64,000 nt of DNA, taken from the NCBI GenBank assembly GCA_013397695.1, contig VYZI01000123.1, forward strand, positions 1,845,206 to 1,909,205, written 5' to 3'. Origin of the DNA: Centropus unirufus. Taxonomy: Eukaryota > Chordata > Aves > Cuculiformes > Centropidae. Shown one piece after another: positions 1 through 12,400 of the stretch; the stretch's first letter is position 1, and each line of letters starts with the position of its first letter. Both the position numbers and the translations under genes were made by a program. The notes beneath the pieces were generated by a model. That model searched no databases and was not told the origin of the DNA. It saw only the letters and a program-made list of their open reading frames with translations.

Positions 1-2455
1 ATGCTACCAGCCAACTATGGAATAATTTTTCATTAGTAAGAATTTTCTTGCTAATTCAGACTCCAACTGTCCAATAAACTAACATGTAATTAAATGTGAA
101 CATGACTCTCCAATGAAATTTGCATCATGTCTCGCATTAAAATAGAAACTGTCCATACTATGCCCATACAAAAGGAGCATTTCCTATTCCTAAGAGTGTG
201 TTGCTAAATTCTCTTCTCACTATCAATAAAATATAAAACCTCAGACATAACAGGTTACATTTGAAAAACAAATATTAAAGGATTTTATCCTGTGTAGTTG
301 AAAAAAATACCAGGGTCAGGTGTAGGTATCAGGAAGAATTCTCTGCTATCAAACACTCAGAGCAGTGTTTTTGACAGAAACTCAATTGACCATCAAAGAA
401 TTAAATTAATCCTGGACTCTAAAGTTATACATCTTTGTGCATGGTTTGTTCAACAGGTTGTATAATCAACGTGGCTGTATTAGGTCTACCTTGCTATTTT
501 GTCAAGGATCCAGCACAGTAATAAGAGAGAAAACAATAGTTATTTATGTAAATACAATGCAGATGGTTCCCTACTGATGAACAACATCTTTCAGAGAATA
601 ATGAGTTTGTCTGGTGCCAATTAATGTTCAGCAAATGCTGTTCCCTTTGTCAACATTTCATGTACTCCAGAGGGAATTGAATAAAATTTATCTTATGGTA
701 GATGATCATTGTATGGGCACAAAAAAAACATGTACTTGGTGTCCATATGGACCACTTATAGAATTTTGTGAAATTTATGCTTGATTCTGGCTTACGTACG
801 TATGAAACCAACTTTACTGTCCAGGCATTGTGGAGAGACCAATAGTAAAATTGTTCTTTCTATTAAAATCTGTATGAATTTTCATATTACATTTGGGTGG
901 GTTTCATTTGTTTGTTTTGGAGAGTATTACAAAAACTAATATGCTATGCATCTTCTAGTGAAGTTAAAGAGAAAGCATGCTCTTCTATATAAACTGGAAG
1001 TTGATATCCGAGATCCTAAAAAAACCACAGTGATTCAGCTTTACAAAGCTCATTAATTTTATTATGACAAACTCTGCAGGTCAAGTTCTCAAAATAAACT
1101 TATGTAGCTAAAGCCAATCAAGTAGAGCTAGTAGAAACCTTCAAAAACACTGTCTCTGTTCCCCTGTTTAAAGGACCATCTCTATTATTTGCAAGTGTAG
1201 ACAAAGTGTAATGGTGACTTGTTAATCCAGGACAAATATAAGGCTTTTAATGTATCTTTGCCTCTGAAATTTCTTAATTTGTTTTAATTTTCCTAATTTT
1301 TCAGTGTTATTATAAGTTCAATTGACTACTCTATTTTAATTGTGAAATTTGCACTGTCTTTGACTAGATACTTTTAATCATGGTATTATGTACACAAAAA
1401 TCAGGGTAATACACCTAAATTGTAGTATATGTGGCTGAGAAAATCTATTAGCTTACATAGCCCTTCTCTTGGATAAAATCCTTCTTCAAAGTACATTTTT
1501 CTATTGGAGTTCTACATAAGTGAGTACTATATGCCCCATAAATTCATCATATGCAAAGAGGGAAAAAAAAAATAAAGTTGTAAATGACAGCACTAGTGTG
1601 TTTAGGTACCCAAAGTATTGATGAGAAATTGTGCTAATGAAATGATGGGTATTCCAGGCTCTGATACTGAACTCTGTCCTGTTCCTAGTTCTGCATGGGT
1701 GATGTAGGCCAGGTTACCTAACCTAAAAGGTAGCTTGAGATACATCAGCAGGAGTGTTTTAGTTCAGGCAAAAAGTGCACCTCTAAAGGAAATCTTCCAC
1801 TTTCCTGGGCATTGATCACATACCAGAACTCTCTGCGGCTGGGTGCGTGACCTGGGGTCTTTTAGGTATTATTAAGCTAGAAGATGGGATCTGGGGATAT
1901 ACTGAATGTCCTCTAGTCACCAGTGGACATTCGGTCCAATGGAGCAGACTAGAATGAGCATGATGTTTAAAAAGGCAAGAAATTTGTATTTCTAAAATAG
2001 TTCCTCACCACTGTTTCATTCTGCTCATCTATTCCTACTGGTCTGTACTACTTGTACAGACATAGGCTTGACATAGGCTTAATATATCTACTTTGTACAA
2101 AGACCTTGTAAATTCAACAAATTTAACGCACATTCTCTTCACTTTCTAAGGAAAAAACATTCATCTTTTAAAATAAAAGTTTACAAAACATAATATTTGA
2201 TCATCTGTGGCTCAGTAGAAAAGTTTGTTCATAAGTTTGATTGAAACTGTTTAAGCAGTGTTACAGTTAAGTTTCCTTCTCTGTATAAATTTGTCATAAT
2301 AACCTTATGGAAGTTCAAAAGTCAAATTTCCATTCATATTACAAAAAAAAATAATTCCTCTTCAATATCAAAATAAGTAAAAACCTGCAGAGTTGGAAAA
2401 CGTAGGATGCAACCTCACTTCAGAAGATTCACAGTCAAACAGCAGTCTGGGCACT
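1..2455. other. AT-rich non-coding DNA, nothing recognised
   Basis: No open frame of gene-like length, no repeat family and no RNA gene is recognisable here. There are short A-runs (for example near 1561-1573 and 2341-2350) and an 11-bp near-tandem repeat of acataggcttg at about 2060-2081. The sequence looks like ordinary avian intergenic or intronic DNA. Confidence 0.6.
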
Positions 2456-2457
2456 TA

Positions 2458-2479
2458 TGAGGTTTGACACAGAAAAAAC
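2458..2479 (+). repeat. Left terminal inverted repeat of the mariner remnant
   Basis: The stretch tgaggtttgacacag plus an A-run matches the inverted right end at 2990-3017 with one C/T difference in the first 13 bases. The bases ta directly precede it. Confidence 0.65.
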
Positions 2480-2522
2480 TAGACTGTGCCTGTAACTCTT
2501 TTTATTTAAGAAATTCAGAAAA

Positions 2523-2790
2523 TCAACTATGACAACCTTCAAAATAATTCCCTTCTGAGTTGACACTCAGCTGCATATGATGCTGCCAATGTTCAAGAAA
2601 ATTCCAGATGATTTTCTGAAAGGCTATTGGCGATCTCCATTGTTTTCACTTTCACATCTTCTACCAATAAAAAAATGGGTTCCCTTGAGTAATATCTTAA
2701 TTTTGGGGATCACTCCGCCATAACCTCTGTCAATAATTGAAAAGTTTCTATCATGGGTTTCTTTAATTTAACAATAAACTTGATGTTAAC
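2523..2790 (-). pseudogene. Mariner-type transposase fossil (N- and C-terminal pieces only)
   Basis: Read on the minus strand from about 2790, one frame gives VNIKFIVKLKK...ETFQLLTEV, which resembles the N-terminal helix-turn-helix region of mariner transposases (family pattern: hydrophobic-K-F-x-V-K-L-x-K...T-E-x). After a frame change, the piece FFIGRRCESEN matches the region just behind that domain. The frame ending at 2523 gives W-Q-H...VNSEGNYFEG, matching the typical C-terminal W...GxYFEG block, followed by TGA. Only about 89 codons separate VNIKF from the end, against about 340-350 in intact mariner transposases, so the DDD catalytic domain between them has been lost. In-frame stops and at least one frame change make it non-functional. 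The homology call is from motif recognition, not from an alignment search. Confidence 0.6.
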
Positions 2791-2989
2791 TTACTGTTCA
2801 CTCTTACACACCAACATTTTCTGACCAAGAGTAAGAAAATTTCTATATTTGAAGATGTGTCCACTCGTGTTGAGTGAAGTGATAGAGCTGAGCCTTGTCT
2901 CACTGCAACAGACTAGAATATGTTCTATAACAGTGTCTTTATCTCTCCTATCCTACTATTGTTTCTCAAGTTATAGGCTCAATTTCAGG

Positions 2990-3017
2990 CTTTTTTTTGT
3001 GTGTGTGTCAGACCTCA
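2990..3017 (-). repeat. Right terminal inverted repeat of the mariner remnant
   Basis: This T-run followed by gtgtgtgtgtcagacctca is the inverted counterpart of 2458-2479. A tgta follows directly. The GT dinucleotide run inside the TIR has expanded relative to the left copy. Confidence 0.62.
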
Positions 3018-3021
3018 TGTA

Positions 3022-3635
3022 CTATGTAATGGGATCTAATCTCTTCTATAAATTGAAGTTTGCCACTGTCTTACCACTATGACTGCAAATGCCATCCTCA
3101 TATAAAAAAATAAGTACAATTTTAAATAAAAGGCATTCTTCTGTTCCAGCTCTGCTGAATAAAAATGACTTTCAATTGAAAATTCCCAACTACTGCACTG
3201 ACTTACAAGAAAAATCAGCCTATTTTCACTATAGGCCTCAATTGCCAGCCTTAGGTCTGCCATTCAATTCACTGTGGAACAATGTGAAAAGAAAATCAAG
3301 CTTTGCTAGCTAAGATGTGATCAAGGTTATAGAGTAGTTATTTTCTTCCCAAAAATTACACTGTGTTGCATAACTTCCTAAGGAGGCAGCAACGTCAAGT
3401 TCTGATGATCAATTTCCTTCCTGCATATTTAACATCTATTTGCTCAACTTACAGAAATAGTCAGGTAAATAACTAACCCAAGAATAGAAACAATAAAACA
3501 AAGAAGCAAGCAAATTAAGCACTTCAAGTGTCATAAGTGGCTTGTTTTGTCTTTCTGCCGTTTAGTGCACCATGCTGAAGTGTTGGACAAAGTAATGCCG
3601 AGCAAGTTCATCCCCAAAAATACCTTTGAAATTTA
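3022..3635. other. Unassigned non-coding DNA
   Basis: Open frames on both strands overlap around 3036-3313, but they are short, mutually exclusive and show no recognisable domain. Nothing else is visible. Confidence 0.5.
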
Positions 3636-4145
3636 TTGTGTTTGTTGTTATTTTGTTTAAATATTGCTGATAAGTCATCCATAAGCGGCATAGAACCTGT
3701 TACACTCACATTCTTCAACTTGTGTGTTTGCTGTCCACTTCATTTCAAAACTGGCAAGTTGCTACCCAACAGCACGCTCGGAGCCAATTTCCAACACATA
3801 CTGTCAGAAGTACACCACCTGTTGCCACTTCTGCTTCTATTACTCGCCTGCAAATGTCACCTTTGGTGCCAGAAAGAAGACAAAACAACAGATAATAAAA
3901 CACATCGTGCAAGAACATCATCTATACGCGATGTTCTTCAACTATATTTTCATTTTCACTGTTGTCCAAGTCACCTCTGTTCTGTTTGCATCAGCCCTGA
4001 TTTTCAGTTTGCAAATTTATGTAAGCTACAACCTCTTTTTTTAAGGCATCAAACACAAACATATATACTGGCTCCCCCTATACATCCCTTTAGAAGCAAA
4101 GTGATCAGCAGATCTCTCAGATCTACTGAAATGACAGAAAATTAG
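3636..4145 (+). other. Long open frame (about 170 codons) of unknown status
   Basis: This is the longest stop-free frame outside the repeats. It opens with GTG rather than ATG, and I see no upstream promoter. The translation is rich in Leu, Cys and His, with runs such as LLPLLLLLLACKC in its middle, and has no domain I recognise. A second frame over 3724-4044 is open as well and includes C-x2-C and H-x4-H spaced residues that loosely recall a zinc finger but do not satisfy one. Two overlapping open frames in one place often mean an old transposon coding region or low stop-codon content by chance. I treat it as unproven and assign no product. Confidence 0.25.
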
Positions 4146-4165
4146 ACAGAAAATGACAGAAAATT
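4131..4165. repeat. Short tandem repeat of gacagaaaat
   Basis: Three near-identical copies of gacagaaaat occur one after another, with small spacers. It is a minor simple repeat. Confidence 0.6.
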
Positions 4166-6406
4166 CGAACTTCATAGTAGATTCATAATCTTTTGCCATT
4201 TATATCCCTAAGGAGAAGGTTCCTAGAAAATTTAACTGTGCCGATCCCTCAGATAACCACCAGATAACCTCTTTAGAAGATGGAGCCATAGAGAGCCAGA
4301 ATGGATGGCCCCTCCCAAGGTATAAGCTGGTGCTAGAGGACGCAGAAGAACTGCTGGTAGTGCAGTCAAGATAAATCTTGATCAGATGAGGAGTTCACAG
4401 CCTCTGTACAGAGAATTATCCTGAACTCGAGAGCTCATGACCCTTAGTGTCACAGAGCAAAGAAGGTACAGTCTGGCATTCTGGGTTTAGTGCATGACAG
4501 TGAGGCTCCAACAACAAAATTTTATAAGAAACAGAAACGGTACCCAGGAGGTGAAGGTTTATATCTGAAGTTGTTGCTTACTGACAGTTATCTGGGATAG
4601 TATATTTCCCAGTATAACAGAAGCAAACTCAGCTTCAACATTACTGATATAAGAATGTAGCTGGAAAATTTTAATTCCCTGGCTATTGTTGTTCTAATTC
4701 ACACAAGACGCTTACAATGTCTTGATAATAAAATGTAGAAAATTTCATTCCATGCTGCTCTTATGAGCTGTACGTGTCTGCCAGCTGCATATACCTCCTA
4801 TGCAGCTGAACTCACTGTCACCTGCAAAGCCATTAACTTTCTGATTTAAAAATTCATTACCTATAAGCATTTAAATCCTATTAGTAGACTTTTTTAGTCA
4901 AAAACAGTACAACATGAAATAGTGTTAGCGTTTTATTAAAAAATGTGTAATTGCTTTTCTCTGTTGCTTGAGTGAGTTTCCAACTGAGACAAACTGAAAA
5001 TGTGAAAACTCTCTTGGATCTATCGTTGGATCTTACTTTATTCCCCTGTAGGTTTGAGCAAATAGATTGATTATACTGTTTAGCAGCTTGTCTAATTAAA
5101 AACAACCCAGTATTTTCCTCAGAGGCATCTCCTTAGAAAATCCTCACACAATACAGTAATCTTCAATGTTTATTCAGTTTCAGTTCATCTGCAGTCTATG
5201 AACACTAACACAAAAAAATCCAGAAGTACACTGATCTCAAGCACATGTATCAGACACACATCAAAATGCAATTACATGTAAGGGACTATATGAAGTGTTC
5301 TTTACTCTTGTTTCTTCTTGTGGATCCAAAGAATATTCCTATTGATTTGCCTGTGCTCATGTTCTCAGGAAATAACCTTGGGAAATCTATAAAGGCAATT
5401 GGTACAAGAAACAGAGTATTTTTACATTTTTTAAAAAATACTTGAAACATACTTCTAAATATTTAAAAAAATACTCTAAAAAGTATTTTTACAGATGCAT
5501 ACTATTGCTTTTTTTACTCACCATTTTCTAGGCTTATAAATCTAATCATTATCACATTTATTAGTGATCTATACAGCATGTCATAATCCTAAATATGCTG
5601 AAGAGCTGTCTTAACTGTTCAGCAGTTACAGTGTATGGTACTAAATATACCCTTGTGTAAAAAGGAATATTCTTGCTTAAAGTCCATCTTGGAGCTTTTC
5701 TACTGTTGTGTATCTTTCTCCCAAAAAATGATGATAATGGCGAAAACAGAAAGCTAAGACTGCAAAATTATATGTAAACAGGTGTGGATTTTGAGCAGAA
5801 CATATAGAAAGATAATGGATTCACTTTGCTACATTATATGATATTAATTTCTGGAAATTAACTTTCAAAAAAGATGACTTATTTATTGGCAAAGATTAAT
5901 AAAGTGTCACAACAAAAAAATTTATCTCTTAATTCAAGCAAATTATATCAACGTTTTGTTTAGGAATATGATTTTTTTGTTCATTTGGATTACAATTTTA
6001 AGGAAGACACTCTTGCAAATCTCTTCCAGGCTGGAATTCCAAAGTGTTCATGAAAATCCAGATACTTCTAAGATGAAATGTGCTTTGCATTTCCTGTACA
6101 TAATTAGAAACATGATAGAGCATAATTGAAAAGAGTGTGACTGGCACAGAAGACGTGTCTCTGGAAAGAATTTACAGGATCATACATAACTGATTGTCCT
6201 CTCCTTTAATATGGAAATTATTTACTTGCATTTACAAAGTTTTCTAGTTCCACCCAAAAACTAGTGATGTTTCTTTAACCACTACTCTTGAGAATATCAG
6301 ATACTTCATTTTCTGGTTTCTATTCTATGTTTAATTGTAGTAGCTCTTAATACAACATTTCCTTCACTTGCATGTCTTTTCTCCCCTCTGGTAAAAATCT
6401 GCCAGT
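4166..6406. other. Unassigned AT-rich DNA up to the assembly gap
   Basis: No gene or known repeat was recognised. It contains the AT-rich inverted-repeat cluster listed separately at 5414-5493. Confidence 0.5.
5414..5493. repeat. AT-rich cluster of direct and inverted 10-12-bp repeats
   Basis: The word agtatttttaca occurs at 5415-5426 and again at 5482-5493. Its inverted form appears at 5433-5442 (aaaaaatact) and 5465-5476 (aaaaaaatactc). The order direct-inverted-inverted-direct allows two alternative stem-loops. Function is unknown; it may be simple AT-rich drift. Confidence 0.55.
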
Positions 6407-6426
6407 NNNNNNNNNNNNNNNNNNNN
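6407..6426. other. Assembly gap of 20 N
   Basis: The run is exactly 20 N. It is flanked by ...gccagt on the left and cagttt... on the right, so the tetramer cagt is present on both sides and the true gap may be very small or even negative. Confidence 0.99.
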
Positions 6427-9400
6427 CAGTTTATTTTCCTAGGGCCAGCTGTAAACATAGTGAAAGTGTTCTATATTTCCCAGTCTTCTTCCCCCTAGAC
6501 TACACCAGGTGGGCTTTCTTATTTTGTATCTGAATTATAAGAGCATCAAGAGTGGTCTGATTTGGACCCTACTTATTGTCAATATGTGCTTCAAGTCTCT
6601 AACAGAATAACTTCAACTTATACATAGAACAATTTCAATTTTCTGTGGATTTCTTATAGTCACAAATTTCTCACAAGAATCCTGTGTTTTCGACTATACT
6701 GAGCTCTCATCTGCAATCATCTTCAGCTAGTATGATGCTATAAAAAAAGTCTCTGGACAAAAGGTATATAGTCATTATCTAGTAGACTTTGCAACAATAA
6801 TTATATCCCAGTTCTTTCCCACATATCCAAGCTTTTCCTCCATGTGATATCTTGGTGATCATTTGTTTAGATATTGGCTCCCAGCTTTGGTCCGGGAACA
6901 GTTCCTGCAGCTATAAATCTGTGTTTCACTCATAAATATCATAACCTTAATTTGCAAGGATCTGGAGAACAAACTGCATCAAGTACAGAGTAGCAATATA
7001 TTCATGATTCTACAGTAGCACAACAAAAAGTAGGATGGTGAAGATCCTTCAGGAACATCAAAAGTGTGTGGATAACTCCAGACCACCATTGTCAAAGCAG
7101 CAAAACACTGAGTTCCCAGCAGACCAAGATGAGAACTCACCAGATTTTATTTGGGAGCTTGGTTCCTTTTTCTGAATTATTTAAAATGACTTTGAGCTTT
7201 ATTTGTACAAATTTCTGTCTTCAGTCCCTACATGCTTAAGTGTCTGGAATCTTGAAGATTCAGTAAATGTTGTACATGCAGGCATACAAAATGGATAGTA
7301 AAATTTTAACATCTGTTGCATTTTCTGGTCAAGATATTGCCCTCCAGTTTGCCTTCCTGTGTTTTATTTATCTCAGGCTAATGTACTGTATGTGAAAGAC
7401 CCACAAGAAAACAAGAGAGAGTAATTTTCTTTTTCACAGATAAGTAGGTGAGGTCAAAAGGGATCAGAGTGTCTATTTGACTCAACCTCATATTATTACT
7501 TTCAGGCAGTGATTCCTGCATCTACATAGTAACCACAGGAACCTTTAAAAAATTGCTGCCCAGGTTTAAAGATTTTTCCTAAGACCTACATCCTCTGGGA
7601 GTTCTGTTTGATGGCTATTTGTCCTCACTATTTTTTTTTAAAAAAAGAAAAGATAAATTTAATTTTCAGTTTGAACTCTGCCTTGAAATTTTATTAGATT
7701 TACATATTTTTTCCTATTCAGTTATAGAGTCCTTCACATATTTTAATGACCTAAGAAATACAGCATGAAAAAATGTATTTCTTCCCCAAAAAATAATACT
7801 GAAATATTATTTGGGGTAATTCAAAAGTATGGTTACAGGAAATCCACATTTTATATAAAAAATAAGCAGAAATCTAGCAGGTTTGGATGCTAAGCCTATT
7901 CAAATATGAACTTAACCACATCAAGCTTTTATTGTCAACTAGTGTGTCACCGCCTAATTTAATTAGAGTGAGAGCATGTCTTGCAGGTTATGTTTAATGG
8001 GCATGCGCAGCTGAAATAATGAACATAAATAGCAGATCAACAAACAATAAAGTGAATATTACCATTTAGAAGCTTTACCGTTTCTTTATTCCCCAAAATA
8101 AAGCAAGAGTTCTGCCTGAGGAAACAAGCTTTGAATATAACAATGCATACACATTTGAACACAACACTGAATTGTTGTCTATATCAATGGCAGTGGTGCT
8201 CTTTGTACAAACAAATAAACTAGTGTTGAATGAGAGTCATCAGTACTTTAGACTAAAATGACATTAAACCTCAAACAGTGGCAGCATTAATGTATTCTAT
8301 GTACTGAAAAGCCCCATGAAGTAGTAGATATCTATAAGGCAGTAAGGGCAAAAATTAAATAGTGTAAAAATTAACAATGGTAAATGATAAGCACATAGCC
8401 ACTGGTCAGAGTTTGACATGGGATTGCTTATTGATTTAGGGAATTCACTGAGTAATGTAAAAAAAAAAAAGCTGTCTGGCTTGAATTGTCTTTGTTTTAA
8501 AACAATGAGAGATGTGACAGCTTAATATTTTAAAAAAATTCACACAGGCTGGTGGCTTCCATAGAGACATACATATGTGTGTGTATATTTGTATTTTGTA
8601 TCTTACATGCACCATGAAGACGATTGGCCTTTTTTGTTGGTAAGTATGTCTCATTAGGGCAGATTTTGTAGTAAGTGACATAAATGTCGATCTGTGTCAA
8701 TCTGTGTGGACTCCATGAATAATTCTGTTTTTAGCTACATGCGGGTCAAAATACATTTTGTCCCTGAAAATATTTTCCATTGGGGTGGCAGCAGAACACG
8801 AGTATCAAATAAATAAAATCTTACTATTTAAGATGGAGAAAAAATGGTCATTAGGCAATAGTATTGCTAAGTAACTAGTCTAGTAGAGAGAACTCTTAGT
8901 CATTAAAAGTATTTATCCACTTGGGAGAATTAGAAAAAATAAATCCTTCTTCAAGTTGCATGCAATAACTTGAGAAATCCAGAGTAGACATTCAGCTTTA
9001 GTAGAATATTGTCCACTACTGATTTAGAAGTCCATAAGTAAAGTGAAGGTTAAAAATGTACAAATAAGGTACCACGAGAAAACCTGTCACAATTTAAGAA
9101 TATTTGCAAATCATGTACAGCTACAGCAGGACAAAGGATCCATTATCCTCTGTTTATTTCTTTGAACCTTTAGCATATATTATGCACTCCACTGAAACTA
9201 AGGGATCAGTTGAGCAATCTGTGCTTCGTCCCAAGTTTGGAGCTGGTGGATAGAAACATTTGTCTTGAAGGTGCCACATGCTTCCCAGCAGAATTATGCC
9301 TGGAAACAAGTCTGATGCCGCTATCACGATTTAATCTTGATTTGGAGTACATGGAAGAGGTGCTGCAGGCAAAGGGTTTAACTAAAATGCCACCAAGTTA

Positions 9401-12400
9401 ATTTGTTACAAAGTACTAAGAAAACTCATTAAGATGGGGGATATTTTTGCAACTATTTTCTTTATCCGGTTTTGCCCTTATTTTGACATCAGTTTTGAGT
9501 TCAATATTCTGCTTTAACACAGACCATCTTGCAAAATTGACATCTACCACTGTTATCTTAAAGCTGTGCAACTTTCTGGTTTTTTTAAAATCTGTTGACA
9601 AAGATGGCTGGCAGAGTGGTAAAATAATAAATGCATAGAGTCTCAGTCTACAGAGATCATTATTAACCTATTAGTGATTATCTAAAATAGTTTCTAATGG
9701 TCTGGCACAGAGCTCTTTTTCTCACATAAAGCAAGCTGATAGGATATATAAACCATCAGGATTTAGTCTTTCTTCAGAAATTTTTCTGAAGTAAAATATT
9801 TTCAGATGAGAAGTCAAAATATATTTCACGATCAGTTTAAAAAATTGATATCCTATATAGCAAATGCATATTTTGGGGACTGCTGCGTGGTTTTCTATAT
9901 CAGAAAGCATGTTTGACATTTTCTTGTATTTTAGAAACCCATGAAGAATTTCTGAAATATATTAAAGAGATAAAAAAATGCCTGAACTACCCTCTAAAAA
10001 GCTGAGTTAATATTTCAGATAAGTGCATTTCAGATCATCTCACATGTTTTATTGAGGGCTGGAGCACAAGTCTTGTTTTTAAAAAATAATGCTATTTATT
10101 TAAAAAAATGTGATGATCAATATTATTCTGACCTCTATTTAGAGATCTATTTAGATGAACTCCTGCTGTGAGATTAAAGAATGAGTTGCCCTGGTTTATC
10201 CGAATATGTATTTCACACATTTCACATATAAGTAATTCCATTTATACCTGGATATCAAAACAATGTATTTACACCCAAGCTTTAAAACCAGAGTTTAAAA
10301 AATAAAGTATAATTATGAAGATGGGTCTAGAATTAAGAACGTCTTACATTTTATTTCCTATAGGTCTGATTTTGTTCCACATCTACCCAATAGCCAATGA
10401 CGTTATTCGGTGAAAAGAATAGAACCAGCCATTCTCAATAAGCAGATCAATGTGTATCAAAGGCACGTGAACTGTGATTTTCATTTTAGAAGTATTAAGA
10501 GCAAATATTTTGGTCATTCATCAGTTCTCTCTCCATCCATGTGAAAAAGTAAGAGTTTGTCTCATGGGATTTTTAGTGCCTTCTGTTCTCACTTCTGATC
10601 CCCTCTAATCTTACCATTAGGGAAAAGAGGTAAATTTACAGGGGGAAAGAAACTCTTCAGAAACCATTGGGTGAGTGTCAGGTTGCTATGTACTGTTTCA
10701 TATTTATATGTACCACTAGACTGGTAAATAAAAACCATGACAGCTTGAACAGATGTGGAAGAACTGAAGGGATCTTAGAGAGCCAATAGAAAACAATTCA
10801 TGCTAATGTGTTTCCTTCCTATCTCCCTAGCCTCTTTGTCCACCTGCCCAGCTATTCAGAGAAACAGAGATTTGGGATCAGAATATAAGCTGTTTTACAA
10901 ATCACATGCATCAATAACCCAAGTGCAAGTAAGTACCCAGGGTCAAAACATGTAACTTCAGCAGCTTGAACCAGTTCTAAAGGGGGTTTTCAAATTTTCC
11001 AACCAATAATGTCAATTTTATTTCACATGAAGTGTGAGGTAAGGGAATGGCTGGCTTAAGTATCACTGCTTCATTTGGAGGTTTTATAGATCCTGGAACA
11101 ACTCTGTATGATTTGTCAGAGCACTGTAACAAAATAATAGCTCGTGTCTCCAAGCAGAGGGATATCTAGAGCCACAGGAACATCCTCTGCTAATAGAGGA
11201 AGTATTCCCACTACGTTTATTCACTTATGAAGGATTGTGTGCCTTAAATAGAATAATTTGATTTCCAAGCCCAAATTTCTAGGAGCAAAGGAGAAAGAAT
11301 CTGACCTTCAATAAATCATTTGTTACCTTTGAAACTACATTTACATTTTCCAGGATATAAATAAAACCAGAATGTTTTGCCAGAAACATCCGAACTGTAT
11401 GTTATTGCAGTTTGGTCTTTGTGGGGATTACTTGGGTGTATAACTTTTAAAAGTGGAGAAAAGCCAACATTTGCAAGTTGTTTGGAACATAAAAATTTAG
11501 AGATTACACACTCATGTAACAGAAAAAGAGCTTTGTCCTGTTTATATAATCAGTCACTAAACATGCTATAAAGAAATCTTTTCAAGCCGATATTGTGCAG
11601 TCCCCAAAATGACTGCAGTGTCACACATATTATGTAGGTTTTTTATAACGCCTTTAGGCACGGCACAGCATAAGAAGGGCCAAGTAGCAGCAGCTCTATA
11701 AGAGAACCACAGGGGAAAAATAAGTGACTTTAAAAGTCATTACAGTTCCCTCTTTGTTCCTCTTATTCCTAAAATATTCAGCAGTGGGAACTAGGTGACA
11801 TCTAAACACAGGTGGCCCCAAACCCTTTCTTTTTGTATCACTTCTGAGGCTGTTTCAGAGATTCCCCCTGCCCAAGGATAGAAGTATATGAATCAGATAT
11901 ACAGAAACACATAAAGTAGGCAATTTGTTCCTTCAAGGAAAAAGTAGTGACATTTAGTAGCAAAAAGTTTAGTAGTGCAGTTTAGTAGTCTTCAGTGAAT
12001 GTAGGATTAATAATTCCAATGAAAATGTGGCTGGCATGCTATTGCATCCTGCTCCCATATGACCAAGCTAACATTCTCTTCTATGTGATCAGGAAAAATT
12101 AAAACACGTTGGAGCTGAGTACCAGACAAGTTGCAATCTGGTAGCATTGCACTTACTTTCGTTATTAAAGTTAACCATAAAATGAACCCATGTTCAATAT
12201 TGTGAGTCCAAATCCAGCAGACAAACCATTGCATACCTAAAGGCACTTCCATGTTTCCAAATGTCCAGATTAACTTATTCAAGATAACAAGAACAATTAC
12301 TGGATGCATTTTCCTCTTTATTTTGTGTCCAACACACTGTCACAGGGTCAGGGAATAATTTCTTATTAAACACATTTTGCTTTAGGCTTGCGTGGCTCCA

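Larger units (their letters stand above)
2456..3021 (-). mobile_element. Internally deleted mariner-like DNA transposon remnant
   Basis: The two ends carry matching terminal inverted repeats. The left end begins tgaggtttgacacag at 2458, and the reverse complement of the right end reads tgaggtctgacacac, ending at 3017. A TA dinucleotide lies at or within two bases of each boundary, as expected for the TA target duplication of Tc1/mariner elements. Between them, the minus strand holds broken pieces of a transposase: an N-terminal block near 2790-2640 and a C-terminal block ending at 2523. The whole element is only about 566 bp, whereas autonomous mariners are roughly 1.3 kb, so the central catalytic part is absent. 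The right TIR contains a small GT expansion (2999-3008). The family assignment rests on my reading of degenerate motifs; the TIR pairing is visible directly. Confidence 0.68.

Noticed and set aside
9210..9401. Possible small exon or peptide gene (63 codons)
   Set aside because: The frame starts with TTG, no homologue is recognised and splice sites cannot be distinguished from background.
12007..12309. 100-codon minus-strand frame
   Set aside because: ATG-initiated but hydrophobic-biased with no domain, no neighbour structure and no evidence of transcription.
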